Shown here: piece after piece, positions 33,904 to 41,447 of the stretch | Layout of the letters: each line of letters begins with the position of its first letter | Numbering within the stretch: the stretch's first letter is position 1 | Assembly (NCBI RefSeq): GCF_043641665.1 | Contig: NC_092197.1 | Location: forward strand, 19,976,857 to 20,040,856 | Direction: 5' to 3' | DNA length: 64,000 nucleotides | From: Enoplosus armatus | Taxonomy: Eukaryota > Chordata > Actinopteri > Centrarchiformes > Enoplosidae | The notes under the pieces: generated by a model | Database searches by the model: none | What the model was told of the DNA's origin: nothing | Seen by the model: the letters and a program-made list of their open reading frames with translations, nothing else | Program-made: the position numbers and the translations under genes

Positions 33904-34843
33904 TGATCCTCGCCCCTGTGTGCTCTGTTTGAGTATGCATGACTGGGGGGGGGGGGCGCTGCCTCGGATTCTGAACCAGTCATGTGTCAAATCTAATAGA
34001 AAGGGCTAGTAAAAACAGAACAAAAAGTAAATAAGGGGCAAATGAAGCCACACCCTCTGCCACCAACAATCACAACAATCATCACAGCAGCTAACTAACG
34101 TCTAAAGAATCCAGCAAAGACATTTGTCGAACCAAGTCCAACAGTAAATTGTCCTCCAAATGCTCATGGTTTCTCAGTGTTGGGGGGAAAATCCGCTGGA
34201 AGCCGGCCAATCCCCTCATCATTATTGCGAGTGACAAAGGACAAGCCGCCCCCCAACTCGTCTCCGTCTATTTGAGTCTCCCGATATAGTGGGGAGCACA
34301 AACCAGCCCAATAAGCACCTCCCAAGAGCCACTTGTGCGCCACTCATGGGCCAGCATCTCTGAGAGCACTGGCGGCATTCCTGAGACTTGCTCCTGTTAA
34401 CTGTTAGATCAAGGAAAGTGAGAATCCTCGGGTGGGTGGGTGGGGGGGGTGCTCCCTCTGGACTATCCGATGAACCACAACATGCTCGCACTAATACGGT
34501 TTTTGTTAGGCAATAAGCATACAGAAAGTATATGTGAGGTAAAATAGCTCTGGAGGGTATCTACGTTTCCATGCAACCTGTTGCTTTCGCAGGAAAAAAA
34601 GGATTAAATACACATTAGACACATCGGATCTCTCTGGGGATTAAGACCCTGACGTCCCCATCCAGTAATTTAGCATTTAATTACAATTACGCAGAGACGA
34701 CCCTCCACAAGGAAACACGCCAAAAGCTGTACTCGCACAAAGGAAAACCCTCAGCAGAGCCCGTCTTTCTACTCACCCCATTTGAACATCATCATCGTCA
34801 GCAGCGCTGTCTTCAGATTCAGATGGACTTTCCCCAGCTCCAT
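13705..34843 (-). CDS. crb2: Crumbs homolog 2, apical polarity protein, complete (13 coding exons)
   Basis: This is a type I membrane protein that organises apical identity and adherens junctions of epithelia and photoreceptors through PALS1/PATJ and aPKC-PAR6 (family knowledge). Exons in transcript order: 34843-34777, 26466-25774, 24040-23845, 22085-21946, 21019-20849, 20747-20634, 19393-18440, 18011-17437, 16929-16764, 16237-15367, 15258-15142, 14252-14126, 13926-13705. The sum is 4413 nt, 1470 residues plus stop, which I recall is about the zebrafish Crb2a length. Order: signal peptide, 13 EGF modules, LamG1, EGF, LamG2, two EGFs (the second short), LamG3, five EGFs, TM helix ([20 protein letters not shown]), and a short tail with the FERM-binding region [10 protein letters not shown] and the C-terminal PDZ ligand ERLI. 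Many EGFs carry CxSxPC, the O-glucosylation consensus. One intron (20848-20748) is GC-AG. The paralogue (2a or 2b) is not settled; CRB2 rather than CRB1 is chosen from synteny. Confidence 0.95.
14126..14252 (-). CDS. crb2: crb2 exon 12, EGF 21 (membrane-proximal)
   Basis: The acceptor is gccttgcag and the donor gtacgt; 127 nt, phase 2 in and phase 0 out. It encodes [20 protein letters not shown], then [20 protein letters not shown], a canonical calcium-binding EGF with an O-glucosylation motif. Confidence 0.94.
15142..15258 (-). CDS. crb2: crb2 exon 11, EGF 20
   Basis: The acceptor is cccatcag and the donor gtgagc; 117 nt, phase 2 to 2. It encodes [20 protein letters not shown], then [18 protein letters not shown], an EGF module with a variant C1-C3 region. 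Confidence 0.9.
15367..16237 (-). CDS. crb2: crb2 exon 10, laminin-G 3 and EGF 17-19
   Basis: The acceptor is gacctctag and the donor gtgagt; 871 nt, phase 1 in and phase 2 out. LamG3 ([20 protein letters not shown] to [17 protein letters not shown]) is followed by [23 protein letters not shown] and [12 protein letters not shown] modules ending DYSGPLC. Confidence 0.95.
16764..16929 (-). CDS. crb2: crb2 exon 9, EGF 15 and short EGF 16
   Basis: The acceptor is ctctgcag and the donor gtaaga; 166 nt, phase 0 in and phase 1 out. It encodes [20 protein letters not shown], then [10 protein letters not shown] and a short EGF ([21 protein letters not shown]) with only four cysteines before the LamG3 domain begins. 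I recall the same half-module before LamG3 in other Crumbs proteins. Confidence 0.92.
17437..18011 (-). CDS. crb2: crb2 exon 8, laminin-G 2
   Basis: The acceptor is cccctggcag and the donor gtagga; 575 nt, phase 1 in and phase 0 out. One LamG domain runs from [18 protein letters not shown] through [18 protein letters not shown] and [16 protein letters not shown] to CVSDDTCK. Confidence 0.94.
18440..19393 (-). CDS. crb2: crb2 exon 7, EGF 12-13, laminin-G 1, EGF 14
   Basis: The acceptor is ctccctccag and the donor gtaagc; 954 nt, phase 1 to 1. It opens [20 protein letters not shown], followed by a second EGF ([12 protein letters not shown]), then the first LamG sandwich ([30 protein letters not shown] core, [13 protein letters not shown]) and EGF 14 ([16 protein letters not shown]). 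Confidence 0.94.
19445..19565. repeat. family C repeat, copy 1
   Basis: Shares with 27075-27225 the words aaaatccaatcatg, gcttacat.agcttga, caaccaataatatc, cgtcaatcaatcttca and cttttagcggcacaga in the same order and orientation. It sits in a crb2 intron upstream of exon 7. Confidence 0.6.
20634..20747 (-). CDS. crb2: crb2 exon 6, EGF 11
   Basis: The acceptor is cacatcacag and the donor gtgagt; 114 nt, phase 1 to 1. It encodes exactly one calcium-binding [23 protein letters not shown], then [18 protein letters not shown]. Confidence 0.94.
   Translation of the reverse strand, partial: GRTAPSTLTSVSLNPATMEAPVRTRSTATPVHALLVF
20849..21019 (-). CDS. crb2: crb2 exon 5, EGF 10 with an internal insertion
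   Basis: The acceptor is gtccgtag; 171 nt, phase 1 to 1. It encodes [20 protein letters not shown], then a long Cys3-Cys4/5 loop ([18 protein letters not shown]) before [10 protein letters not shown]. Phase requires the exon to end in GCAG with donor GCCAGT, a GC-AG intron. Using the nearby GT at 20844 would shift the frame of exon 6. Confidence 0.88.
21310..21790. repeat. family A dispersed repeat, near full-length copy
   Basis: Contains gactgaaatatctcaataac, tttgatggattgccatgaga, cgactttggtgaccctctga, cctgcaaaactaaagacatt, agcctcagctgtactttgtg and a tail of 'agcatgctaa'-like words. It sits in the crb2 intron between 21019 and 21946, and an (AAT)n stretch lies within it. Confidence 0.65.
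21946..22085 (-). CDS. crb2: crb2 exon 4, end of EGF 8 and EGF 9
   Basis: The acceptor is tctcttgcag and the donor gtactg; 140 nt, phase 2 in and phase 1 out. It encodes [20 protein letters not shown] and then [12 protein letters not shown] and GYACLCWPG. Confidence 0.93.
23265..23600 (+). repeat. family B repeat, forward copy
   Basis: Runs from ggtggagccgtggtatcgag through caaattaaaaccaaacttat, gataagaactacctgaaatg, tttggcccatgtcccatcc and gagggggcggggcttatgac to the cagccagccaccagggggcg core. The order matches the reverse complement of 62880-63185, and the last part matches the 7745-8013 element. Confidence 0.65.
23845..24040 (-). CDS. crb2: crb2 exon 3, EGF 7 and most of EGF 8
   Basis: The acceptor is cctccaccag and the donor gtaggc; 196 nt, phase 1 in and phase 2 out. 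It encodes [20 protein letters not shown], then [18 protein letters not shown] and [21 protein letters not shown] 8 is split by the intron after MVN. Confidence 0.94.
25130..25500. repeat. possible dispersed repeat
   Basis: Contains gtaccatggatgtataataa, ttccaatttggctacttgc and gccatctttggttttttgag. Similar wording is familiar from other teleost introns, but no second copy lies in the window. It forms a meaningless 115-codon open frame. Confidence 0.3.
25774..26466 (-). CDS. crb2: crb2 exon 2, EGF modules 1-6
   Basis: The acceptor is gttcttcag and the donor gtacat; 693 nt, phase 1 to 1. It encodes six EGF modules, starting [20 protein letters not shown] and ending [12 protein letters not shown]. 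The second module ([14 protein letters not shown]) is atypical. Modules 5 and 6 carry DVNEC and DINEC calcium-binding openings and CSSEPC/CASRPC O-glucosylation motifs. Confidence 0.95.
27075..27225. repeat. family C repeat, copy 2
   Basis: Same ordered words as copy 1, with about 35 extra bases after the first (tctcttcctgtaaaacaaaa region). Lies in crb2 intron 1. Confidence 0.6.
28305..28500. repeat. family D repeat, copy 1
   Basis: Contains gaaaatagtccccaacaaat followed by gcactatttgc, then atatttgtgag, gttttt, caatgggc and gccacagacggggtggggga. The same words recur in order at 58405-58650. Confidence 0.62.
29925..29958. repeat. (GT)n microsatellite
   Basis: A GT run of about 34 nt in crb2 intron 1. 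Confidence 0.96.
30256..30276. repeat. poly(G) tract, 21 nt
   Basis: An uninterrupted G run in crb2 intron 1; one of 22 G or C runs of 14 nt or more in the window. Confidence 0.95.
30590..31335 (+). mobile_element. decayed LINE (non-LTR retrotransposon), 3' end of ORF2
   Basis: Read across three frames with several frameshifts and stops, the stretch retains the region downstream of the reverse-transcriptase core: [59 protein letters not shown] text, [12 protein letters not shown] text and a final ALKWTPPGR with a W-R-R-M-G-A-E-L pattern. This order (VDDFTYLGS, ARSAF, LYNT, VLLYGSE, WPNKISN, RWTPPGKR) is typical of fish LINE ORF2 C-termini. The clade cannot be fixed by eye. No intact ORF remains. 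Confidence 0.7.
32688..32726. repeat. (AC)n microsatellite
   Basis: An AC run of about 39 nt in crb2 intron 1. Confidence 0.96.
33150..33257 (+). mobile_element. LINE reverse-transcriptase fragment
   Basis: One continuous frame reads [20 protein letters not shown] and then [14 protein letters not shown]. The YLSNR and CGVPQGS-x-x-GP motifs are the RT palm signature of L2/Jockey-like LINEs (CGVPQGSVLGPLLF in the family). The catalytic YxDD region is absent, so it is a stub in crb2 intron 1. Confidence 0.72.
33858..33901. repeat. (CT)22 microsatellite
   Basis: A CT/GA run in crb2 intron 1; on the - strand it produces an RE-repeat open frame with no biological meaning. Confidence 0.96.
34777..34843 (-). 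CDS. crb2: crb2 coding exon 1, signal peptide
   Basis: ATG is at 34843-34841. The exon reads [15 protein letters not shown], then TMMMFKWG, and ends in phase 1 at a consensus GTGAGT donor. The single G joins the next exon's GA to give GILCTA, extending a hydrophobic stretch that fits a cleavable signal peptide. The exon probably begins at 34864, where a long pyrimidine tract ends in GTGCAG, so a further non-coding 5' exon is likely upstream. Confidence 0.82.
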
Positions 34844-37800
34844 GGCACAACCGCTGACCTGGGTCTGCACAAGACCACGAGGTAACTTGTATGAGGGGAA
34901 AACAAAAACAAAAAAAAAAAGAAAGAAAAAGAAAAGTGAGAAGTCCTAAAGTACTGACATGCTGCTGTAGGGGGGGGAGGGGGGGGGCACGGAGAGGCTC
35001 CTCACTGCGTTGCTGCTGTTGCCCCGTGTCTGGAAGCTGGCATGCTATGCGCTGCCCATGCTTGGTGACTAATGAGTGCAGCACTGGGCTCAAACAGACG
35101 AGCCCTCCCTGCTCTGGAGTGTAATCAGCCGAGAGAGCGGAGAGAGACGACGGGAAAACATGAGCTGGATTAACACCTGCTGACGCTGATGGTCATTCTC
35201 TGGACTCCTTGTTGAAAAGGGACACTGTGGGGGGGGGGGGGGGGGGGTTGAAGACAAGAAACAAATCAAAAGAGGGTATATTAACAGGAAAAACATGACA
35301 ATATAGTGTTGAACTGTTAACAAAGTAAGAGGTGAGGTTAAAAAAGGGGGTCACGTACGGAAGCCCTGAGAGGCAAGTGAGAAAAAGAAATCCTGGTGAT
35401 CCAGTGAAGTCGGATCGAAAGAGTTTTTGCTTTGGTGTTTTGGACTTCAAGTTACTGAAGTTTTGGCAGTTGAAAGATAATTGAAAAAGAATAATTTTGT
35501 TAATTAGCTTTTCTACTAACTAACAGTTTCTAGAAAGAAAGACGCGTTACGTGACTCGCTTAACACACAATACGCAGTAGGAACCTTGTGTTTCGCGTGT
35601 GTTTGTAGAAATTAAAAGTCACCAGGAAGAAAACATTAATGCTTTTAGTCCCATTTAGAACATGGGACTGTGGTGCACTTCAGCCTCTTGTGGCCAAAAT
35701 GAGTATTACATCAACAAACGCTTAAAAAAAAAATCCTGGCAAAACTTTCTTCCCCCACCTGTTTCACAGATGAAAAACACTTTTTTAAAGGAACTTTAAG
35801 GAAGATTATGCTGACGCTGTTAACCCTTCAATGGTCCCACCAAGAAAAAAAGAAGAAGGAAAAAAGGTATTGTTGTTATTATTTTGGCACGAACAACAAA
35901 AATCTGATATTTTTTCCAGTTTCTTAGTAGGAGGTACTCTCTAAACAATTTTCACAGATTTGTCTCCATTAAAGTGATATAAAAGATATGGGTTTTTTTT
36001 TATTACACAGCAACAAATAAAACATGAAACATTTTTAAGGATAAAAGTAGCAAAACAATAAATGTAATTGTGGTTAAATGCAAATTAAAGAAAACAACTT
36101 TAACTGTGTTTATCATGTTCTGGATAATTTCTTTGATAATTTTTTTTATTTATTGAATACTAGTCTGGAATACTGCGAATGTAAGTGATGCACACATTCA
36201 TTTATTCCAGACCATTTGTCAAAGTATTCAAGGCACAAACCGTGTTTTGTTTTGTTGTTGCCAAATGTCGGACTTTTTTTTTTTTTAAAGGTAATCATCA
36301 TGTCTGCAAAGGCTCTTTTCAGTCATCAGTTGCATTAAAATTTGAATGATTAAAAATCAATTTAGAACAGCTACGCTCAAACTACTGATTCAGGCTGGTT
36401 TCAAGCAACCATACAGAAAGAAACAGAAACCAATGGCTTATGAGTTACAGCCATCTCAGGTGTGAACGTGGGAGTGGTTTCTGTTTCTATATGTACCCCA
36501 CCTCTCGGGCCCAGGAAGAAAACATGGATGGATGGACATCAATTTTATATTTGAAGAATGGATGAAAAGGGAAACAAGAACACTAGAAAGGCAAAGTATT
36601 TTTATTAGTTTTAGGGACCCTGAATCCACTGGATGTCCTCGTGGGAACCGGTCGGCACGGCGTCGTGTTGCTGGACTTGCGCAGTCCGGCGAGTCCAGGC
36701 CGGGTTTTAGTCACCGGCTCATTAATGTCTTCAGCAGCTTTAGTGGCTCCTTTGTAGCGTGGAGCTTAGCAGTCAGACATCCATCACTTAGCCTGTTAGA
36801 GACTTGTTACCCCCCCCCCCCCCCCACCAAACACCAGCTGTGCCTGACACCCCACAGCCTACTGAGCAGATTTGCACCCAGGAGCGGTCACCTACAGTAA
36901 CTGGCACATGATTAGGAGATAATAATGTCAACCTGAAAAGAAGCACTGGGTTGGTGTGATGAAAATACACTCGAATTCGTCGCCGGGTGACAGTCTGTCT
37001 TCGCTGAGCGACCCCACTGCTTTTATTGGTGCAGTTCTGGAGTTAGCCCAAACAAACCCGTCTCCAAGGCGAGACGATAGCCCCCGCCTAGAGGCTGCAG
37101 TGTTCATTTCAACCCACTATATGAAAAGAAAAAACCCCAAAACACCCTGATGATTTCTTTATTCTAAATTCTAAAGTGCTGTAGGGGCACGCGAAAAAAA
37201 ATATTCAAACATTCCCGAAAACACAATCATGTATGCCCTCTAGTGTTCAGCGAAATAACTACACTGCTAAATATGTAGTCACAGGTAGGTTAGTCAAAAC
37301 ATACGAATAGCGGTCGCAGCGGTCGCTCATTCCGATCGCTGCGTGAAAATGGATAAATGGTTAAAAAGAGTTAATCCCCCCCCCCCCTGTCCAGAGAAAC
37401 ACCAACCGCTACCAGCAGCAGTGGGCCTACTGTCAAGGATGCACCTGCCGGCGACCCGGGCAGCTTTTCGGGAGAAGTCGGACCGGGATGCTAGCAGCAG
37501 GCAGCAGTCACGTTGCAGGCCGTCGCTAGCCGAGCTACAGAGCATGGCCGACTGTCTCAAACTCGGCCGAACGATGCAACGGATTTCATAAATGGGCCAA
37601 AACCAGCACAGGTCCTGATGACTTACCGCACATACCAGACCACACCAACTGACAACAACAAGTTTAGGCCCTGGTGTTAGCAGGTGTGTGTGATTTGTGT
37701 GTGTGTGTGTGTGTGTGTGAGAGGATGGAACAGGCAGGCAGGCCTCAACCCCACATGACCCACTCCATCCCGCAGGCCGTCCACTGGTACGTGACACAAC

Positions 37801-40800
37801 GACGAGCCAGCACGCAGCCCAATGCTCGGCCGCAGAAGAACTTCCAGTGACAAAATGCGCCGGAACTCAAGGCCACAGCTGGGTTACTCATTTTCACAGG
37901 ACGTCCTTTTCGTGGACGTAAAAGTAACACGAATGCAAGCTGTGCTGAAACACACAGCATGACACACGCTAACGCCCGCAGAGGGAGTGGACTACTGTAG
38001 GGAGATCTGTTGTTCTGTCCTTGAGAGGTTCCTTCCTAATCAGCAGCAGATTAGGGACGGAGTGAACCACACGAGGGGTGTGCGACGGAGAAGACCGGAT
38101 GAAACTGTTTTGAATTAGCAATCTATTCGTCACCCGTCGTGTCATCTGAAAGACAAACACGCATCTCGCATCTCCGAGGTCATGAGCTGAACGGAGGTCC
38201 GTCTGCTTTTCGGTGTCAGCGTCCCGAGATCAGGACGTGGACTCTTTGTCCGTGCACATGTGCGGAACAGCACAGACGTGACTTGCGACGACCGCCCACG
38301 CGAGTATGTACTCATGAGATTTCCTGCCTCAGTGGACGAAAACCGAGAACGGCACCTTTACATCTAATCGCGGTCCGACCGTGAATCACGTGAAGATGCT
38401 GATGCGACTGCCACCCCCTTAAACTCCTGAACCACCACATGAACTGTGAGTTACAGATAGGACGACAGCCACTGTGCACCACCTAGCATTGTATTCAATG
38501 AGGGGGGGGGGGTAGACCTCCTGTCCTGGCGGCGCAGCTTCCCCGTACCAATATGGCGGCCACGTTGACACACGGATCGCTGCTTCAATGCGGTATTCGA
38601 TCTTTTTTTAGTTTTTAAAGGAACTTTATTTATAACCCTTAGAAGAATAGTACAGTGAAGAATGTCCGGGGAATGATACCAAACTAGTCGCTGTTGAACA
38701 CAGGCGAAAAAAAAGGTAAACAAACAGGATTGAAATATTGTAACCATAAAGGAACATACAAGTAGAGGAAGTTGAGCCTTTCAAAATAATAATCCATAAA
38801 AAATAAGGAGCTAAATTAAATCATGTTCAGACAAAAGTATTTAGAGTTTTTCGCTTTTGACCTCTTTTTATACATTTGTTGAACAGAATTTTTTTTTTTT
38901 TGTGTATTCCACAATGGGGGGGGGGGGGGGATTTGGCAAAGCCACAGTTATGTATGTAGTATTTTGTTATAACTCCTAAATAGATTTGAGGAAATCTATA
39001 CTTATGGATTCGGAGCTCAGCCTACCATGCAAGGATTTCCACCAGTTGTGGACGGTGTCACGAGCATGAAACAGGAGCTCTGCTGTTTCTACATTTGTAT
39101 AGGCCCAGAACATGTGAAGATTATCTACAGAAGTAGAAAAAAGTACAGTTTTAAAATGTATTTCTTTATTTTGAGGAGAAATTGGAATTCTTACAGTCAA
39201 TATTTCAGCTCGTCCATAGTTTTTGAGATTAAGTGCCTATATTTATATACTTGCAATTTAGGTGTTATCTAGATTGTTTTTTTTAATTAACTGAATAAGT
39301 ACTGTTGAAATGTTTTTGTGCCACCTTAACATTGTTTTCACAGAGCAATCCAAGTTTACATATAAACACATTTTATATATTTATAAATTTCCATTTCGCA
39401 GACGCACAGTTAACCATATTCATTCCTCCAACCGGTCTGCCATAAATATAGATTTATTTTTTACTTAATATGACTGTAAGTGGGACACTGAGGGCTGACA
39501 TGATGTTTATAAATCATTACCTACGTGCGTCTGTCGATGGCGTTCCACATTGCGCGCGACACCGGAAGCTAGTGTTCTATATATGTCGCAGCCAACTAAT
39601 CCCGCAGCTTTGTACTACAGGTTTATTTGGTCATATCAAGAGAAACACACCAAGGCAACTGCGAAGCGAAAAATATAACGAATGTGTCTGTGTGGCGGAC
39701 ACACGTGTAAAGAAACGCGGCAATGTCACTTTACTTACTTTCCTGAACGTGTCCACTTCGTGACATGAGAGTTAACGTCGGCAAATACTCCTACGGCGCG
39801 TTCCTGTAAGACAGAGCTGAGGGTGTTGCAACACAGCGTAGGCATGGATAGCGTTTCCATTATTTTTTGGTTTTCATGCTGTCAGAAGCTGCCATCCTTC
39901 TACCCCACCACCTAAAAAAAAAAACCTGCCTGGGGAACGAGTAGCAGACTACTCCCTTAGAAACATTATGTGATTCACAATTAACAAGAGTCAAGTCCTC
40001 TCATCATGGTGGTTAGCTAACGTTAGCTGCGAAGCTAGGTCACTTGGACAATCCTTTCAAGTTGCTCGCTGACAGGCTAGCTCACGACCAAGGCTAACTT
40101 CGCTATGTGAACTGACGTTAGACTGTAAGCCAGGGAAAGTGGCGATAAAGAAACTCCCTGCAACTCTCCGGTTGGTGGACGTTTTCCCTTTACATTCTCA
40201 AATTGCCGTGTTTTTGTTTTGCCAGCGGACGCCGTCCATTGATTGTGCGGACGTGTGCCAGCCGTGGCTAGCGTCTACTTGCTATTAAAATGTAGTAGTG
40301 TCACTCAGCTAGCGTTTGCTACAAAAGTTGCTAACTAGCCAGGTGGCTAACTTGGGCTGAACGCACGAGCGGGTACGGTTGCTCCTAAAAGTAAATACAG
40401 CCCAAAAATGAGGAATTCCAATAAATGAAACGTATCAGACACACCGGTTACCCAACAGGCCATGTATTTTTTGTTTTGTTTTGTTTTTTGTTTTTTAGCT
40501 AAGGCATAGCTGAACTGTCTGAAGCCTGACCCTGACGTTTTTTTTTTTGTTATGTTTTCATTTTTAACATTATGGTCTTATTGACAAAGTCTGAATTGCA
40601 CAATTCCAAACGCATGGCCGCAGTTTTCTTTGACATGTCAGGTGGGTAATATCGCCTGTGTAAGTGACTCTCAGGGATGGTGAATTGTATTGTAACAACA
40701 GCAGTGTCTTAACTTACAGCTGTTTATGTTATTGATTTTATTACCCCCCCCCCTCCAAAGTCTTTCAAAATAATCTTTCTGGCTGCATTTCCGGCTCATG

Positions 40801-41154
40801 GAATTATTGCTAATGAGTCAGTGTGACACATGTGACAGGTCATCACAACGTTATAGCATTTAAATATCAACTGTGGGGGGGGGGGGGGGGGGGGGGGGCA
40901 AAAGTATTCAATTGAAAAGATATGACAAACAGCAAACCCTGACATTTTCAAAATCAGCTACCTGGTGAATGAATTTCAAAATGGTGTTTTATTGTTGTGA
41001 TGTTAACACGTACTGATAGCACCGATGGAGGATATTTGGTCAGCGGAAGTAGTTCGTACTTTTTATGTGACGTGTTGCATTTGTATTGACCTTTGTCAGA
41101 TGTGCGCAGTAGCATTTACCAGCTGTGAGTCAAGACCCTGCCTTGCTCCCGTAG
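34844..41154. other. crb2-fbxw2 head-to-head intergenic region
   Basis: The 6.3 kb between two divergent start codons must hold both promoters and any 5' non-coding exons. A probable crb2 5' UTR extends to 34864 where an acceptor-like GTGCAG follows a long pyrimidine tract (- strand). I could not place the fbxw2 first exon. The rest shows A/T-rich stretches, poly(G)/poly(C) runs and no recognisable coding sequence. Confidence 0.55.
40875..40898. repeat. poly(G) tract, 24 nt
   Basis: The longest G run in the window, about 280 nt upstream of the acceptor of the fbxw2 start-codon exon, hence possibly within its intron 1 or promoter. Confidence 0.95.
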
Positions 41155-41447
41155 GTGTTGCAGGTCGCTCTGATGTGCCCATGGAGAAGGTGGCCTTTGA
41201 GGGGTGGCTGGAGTCGGTCTCTGCCACTTTCCTTACTCTGAACGACCAGCAGCGCAACCAGTCTCTGGACCACCTCATATCGTTGAGTGGCGCCGTCCAG
41301 CTCCGTCACCTGTCCAATGGACTGGAGACGCTGCTCAAGCGCGACTTCCTGCGCCTCCTCCCCCTGGAGCTGGCTTTTTACCTGCTGCGCTGGCTGGATC
41401 CTCAGACCCTGCTCACCTGCTGCCTGGTCTGCAAGCAGTGGAATAAG
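41155..41447 (+). CDS. fbxw2: fbxw2 exon with start codon and F-box
   Basis: The acceptor is ttgctcccgtag; coding starts at 41181 and the donor is gtagac after TGGAATAAG. The exon has 26 nt of 5' UTR and 89 codons containing the whole F-box. A short out-of-frame ATG lies at 41173. Confidence 0.93.
41173..41241 (+). other. short upstream ORF overlapping the fbxw2 start
   Basis: ATG at 41173 opens 22 codons ([12 protein letters not shown]...) ending in TGA at 41239-41241, in a different frame from the fbxw2 ATG at 41181. Both ATGs are in the same exon if the acceptor at 41155 is used. The upstream ATG context (ctgATGt) is weak, so leaky scanning is plausible. Confidence 0.45.

Larger units (their letters stand above)
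26467..34776. other. crb2 intron 1 (8.3 kb)
   Basis: This intron separates the signal-peptide exon from the extracellular-domain exons. I see no other host exon. It contains repeats of families C and D, a decayed LINE (about 30590-31335), a small reverse-transcriptase fragment (33150-33257), (GT)n, (CA)n and (CT)n tracts and several poly(G)/poly(C) runs. Enhancers for crb2 could lie here but cannot be recognised by eye. Confidence 0.65.

Noticed and set aside
37343..37591. Open frame starting MKMDKWLKR on the + strand, resembling the start of some transposase-derived proteins
   Set aside because: Only the first residues are suggestive; the rest matches nothing that I know and a C run lies inside it.
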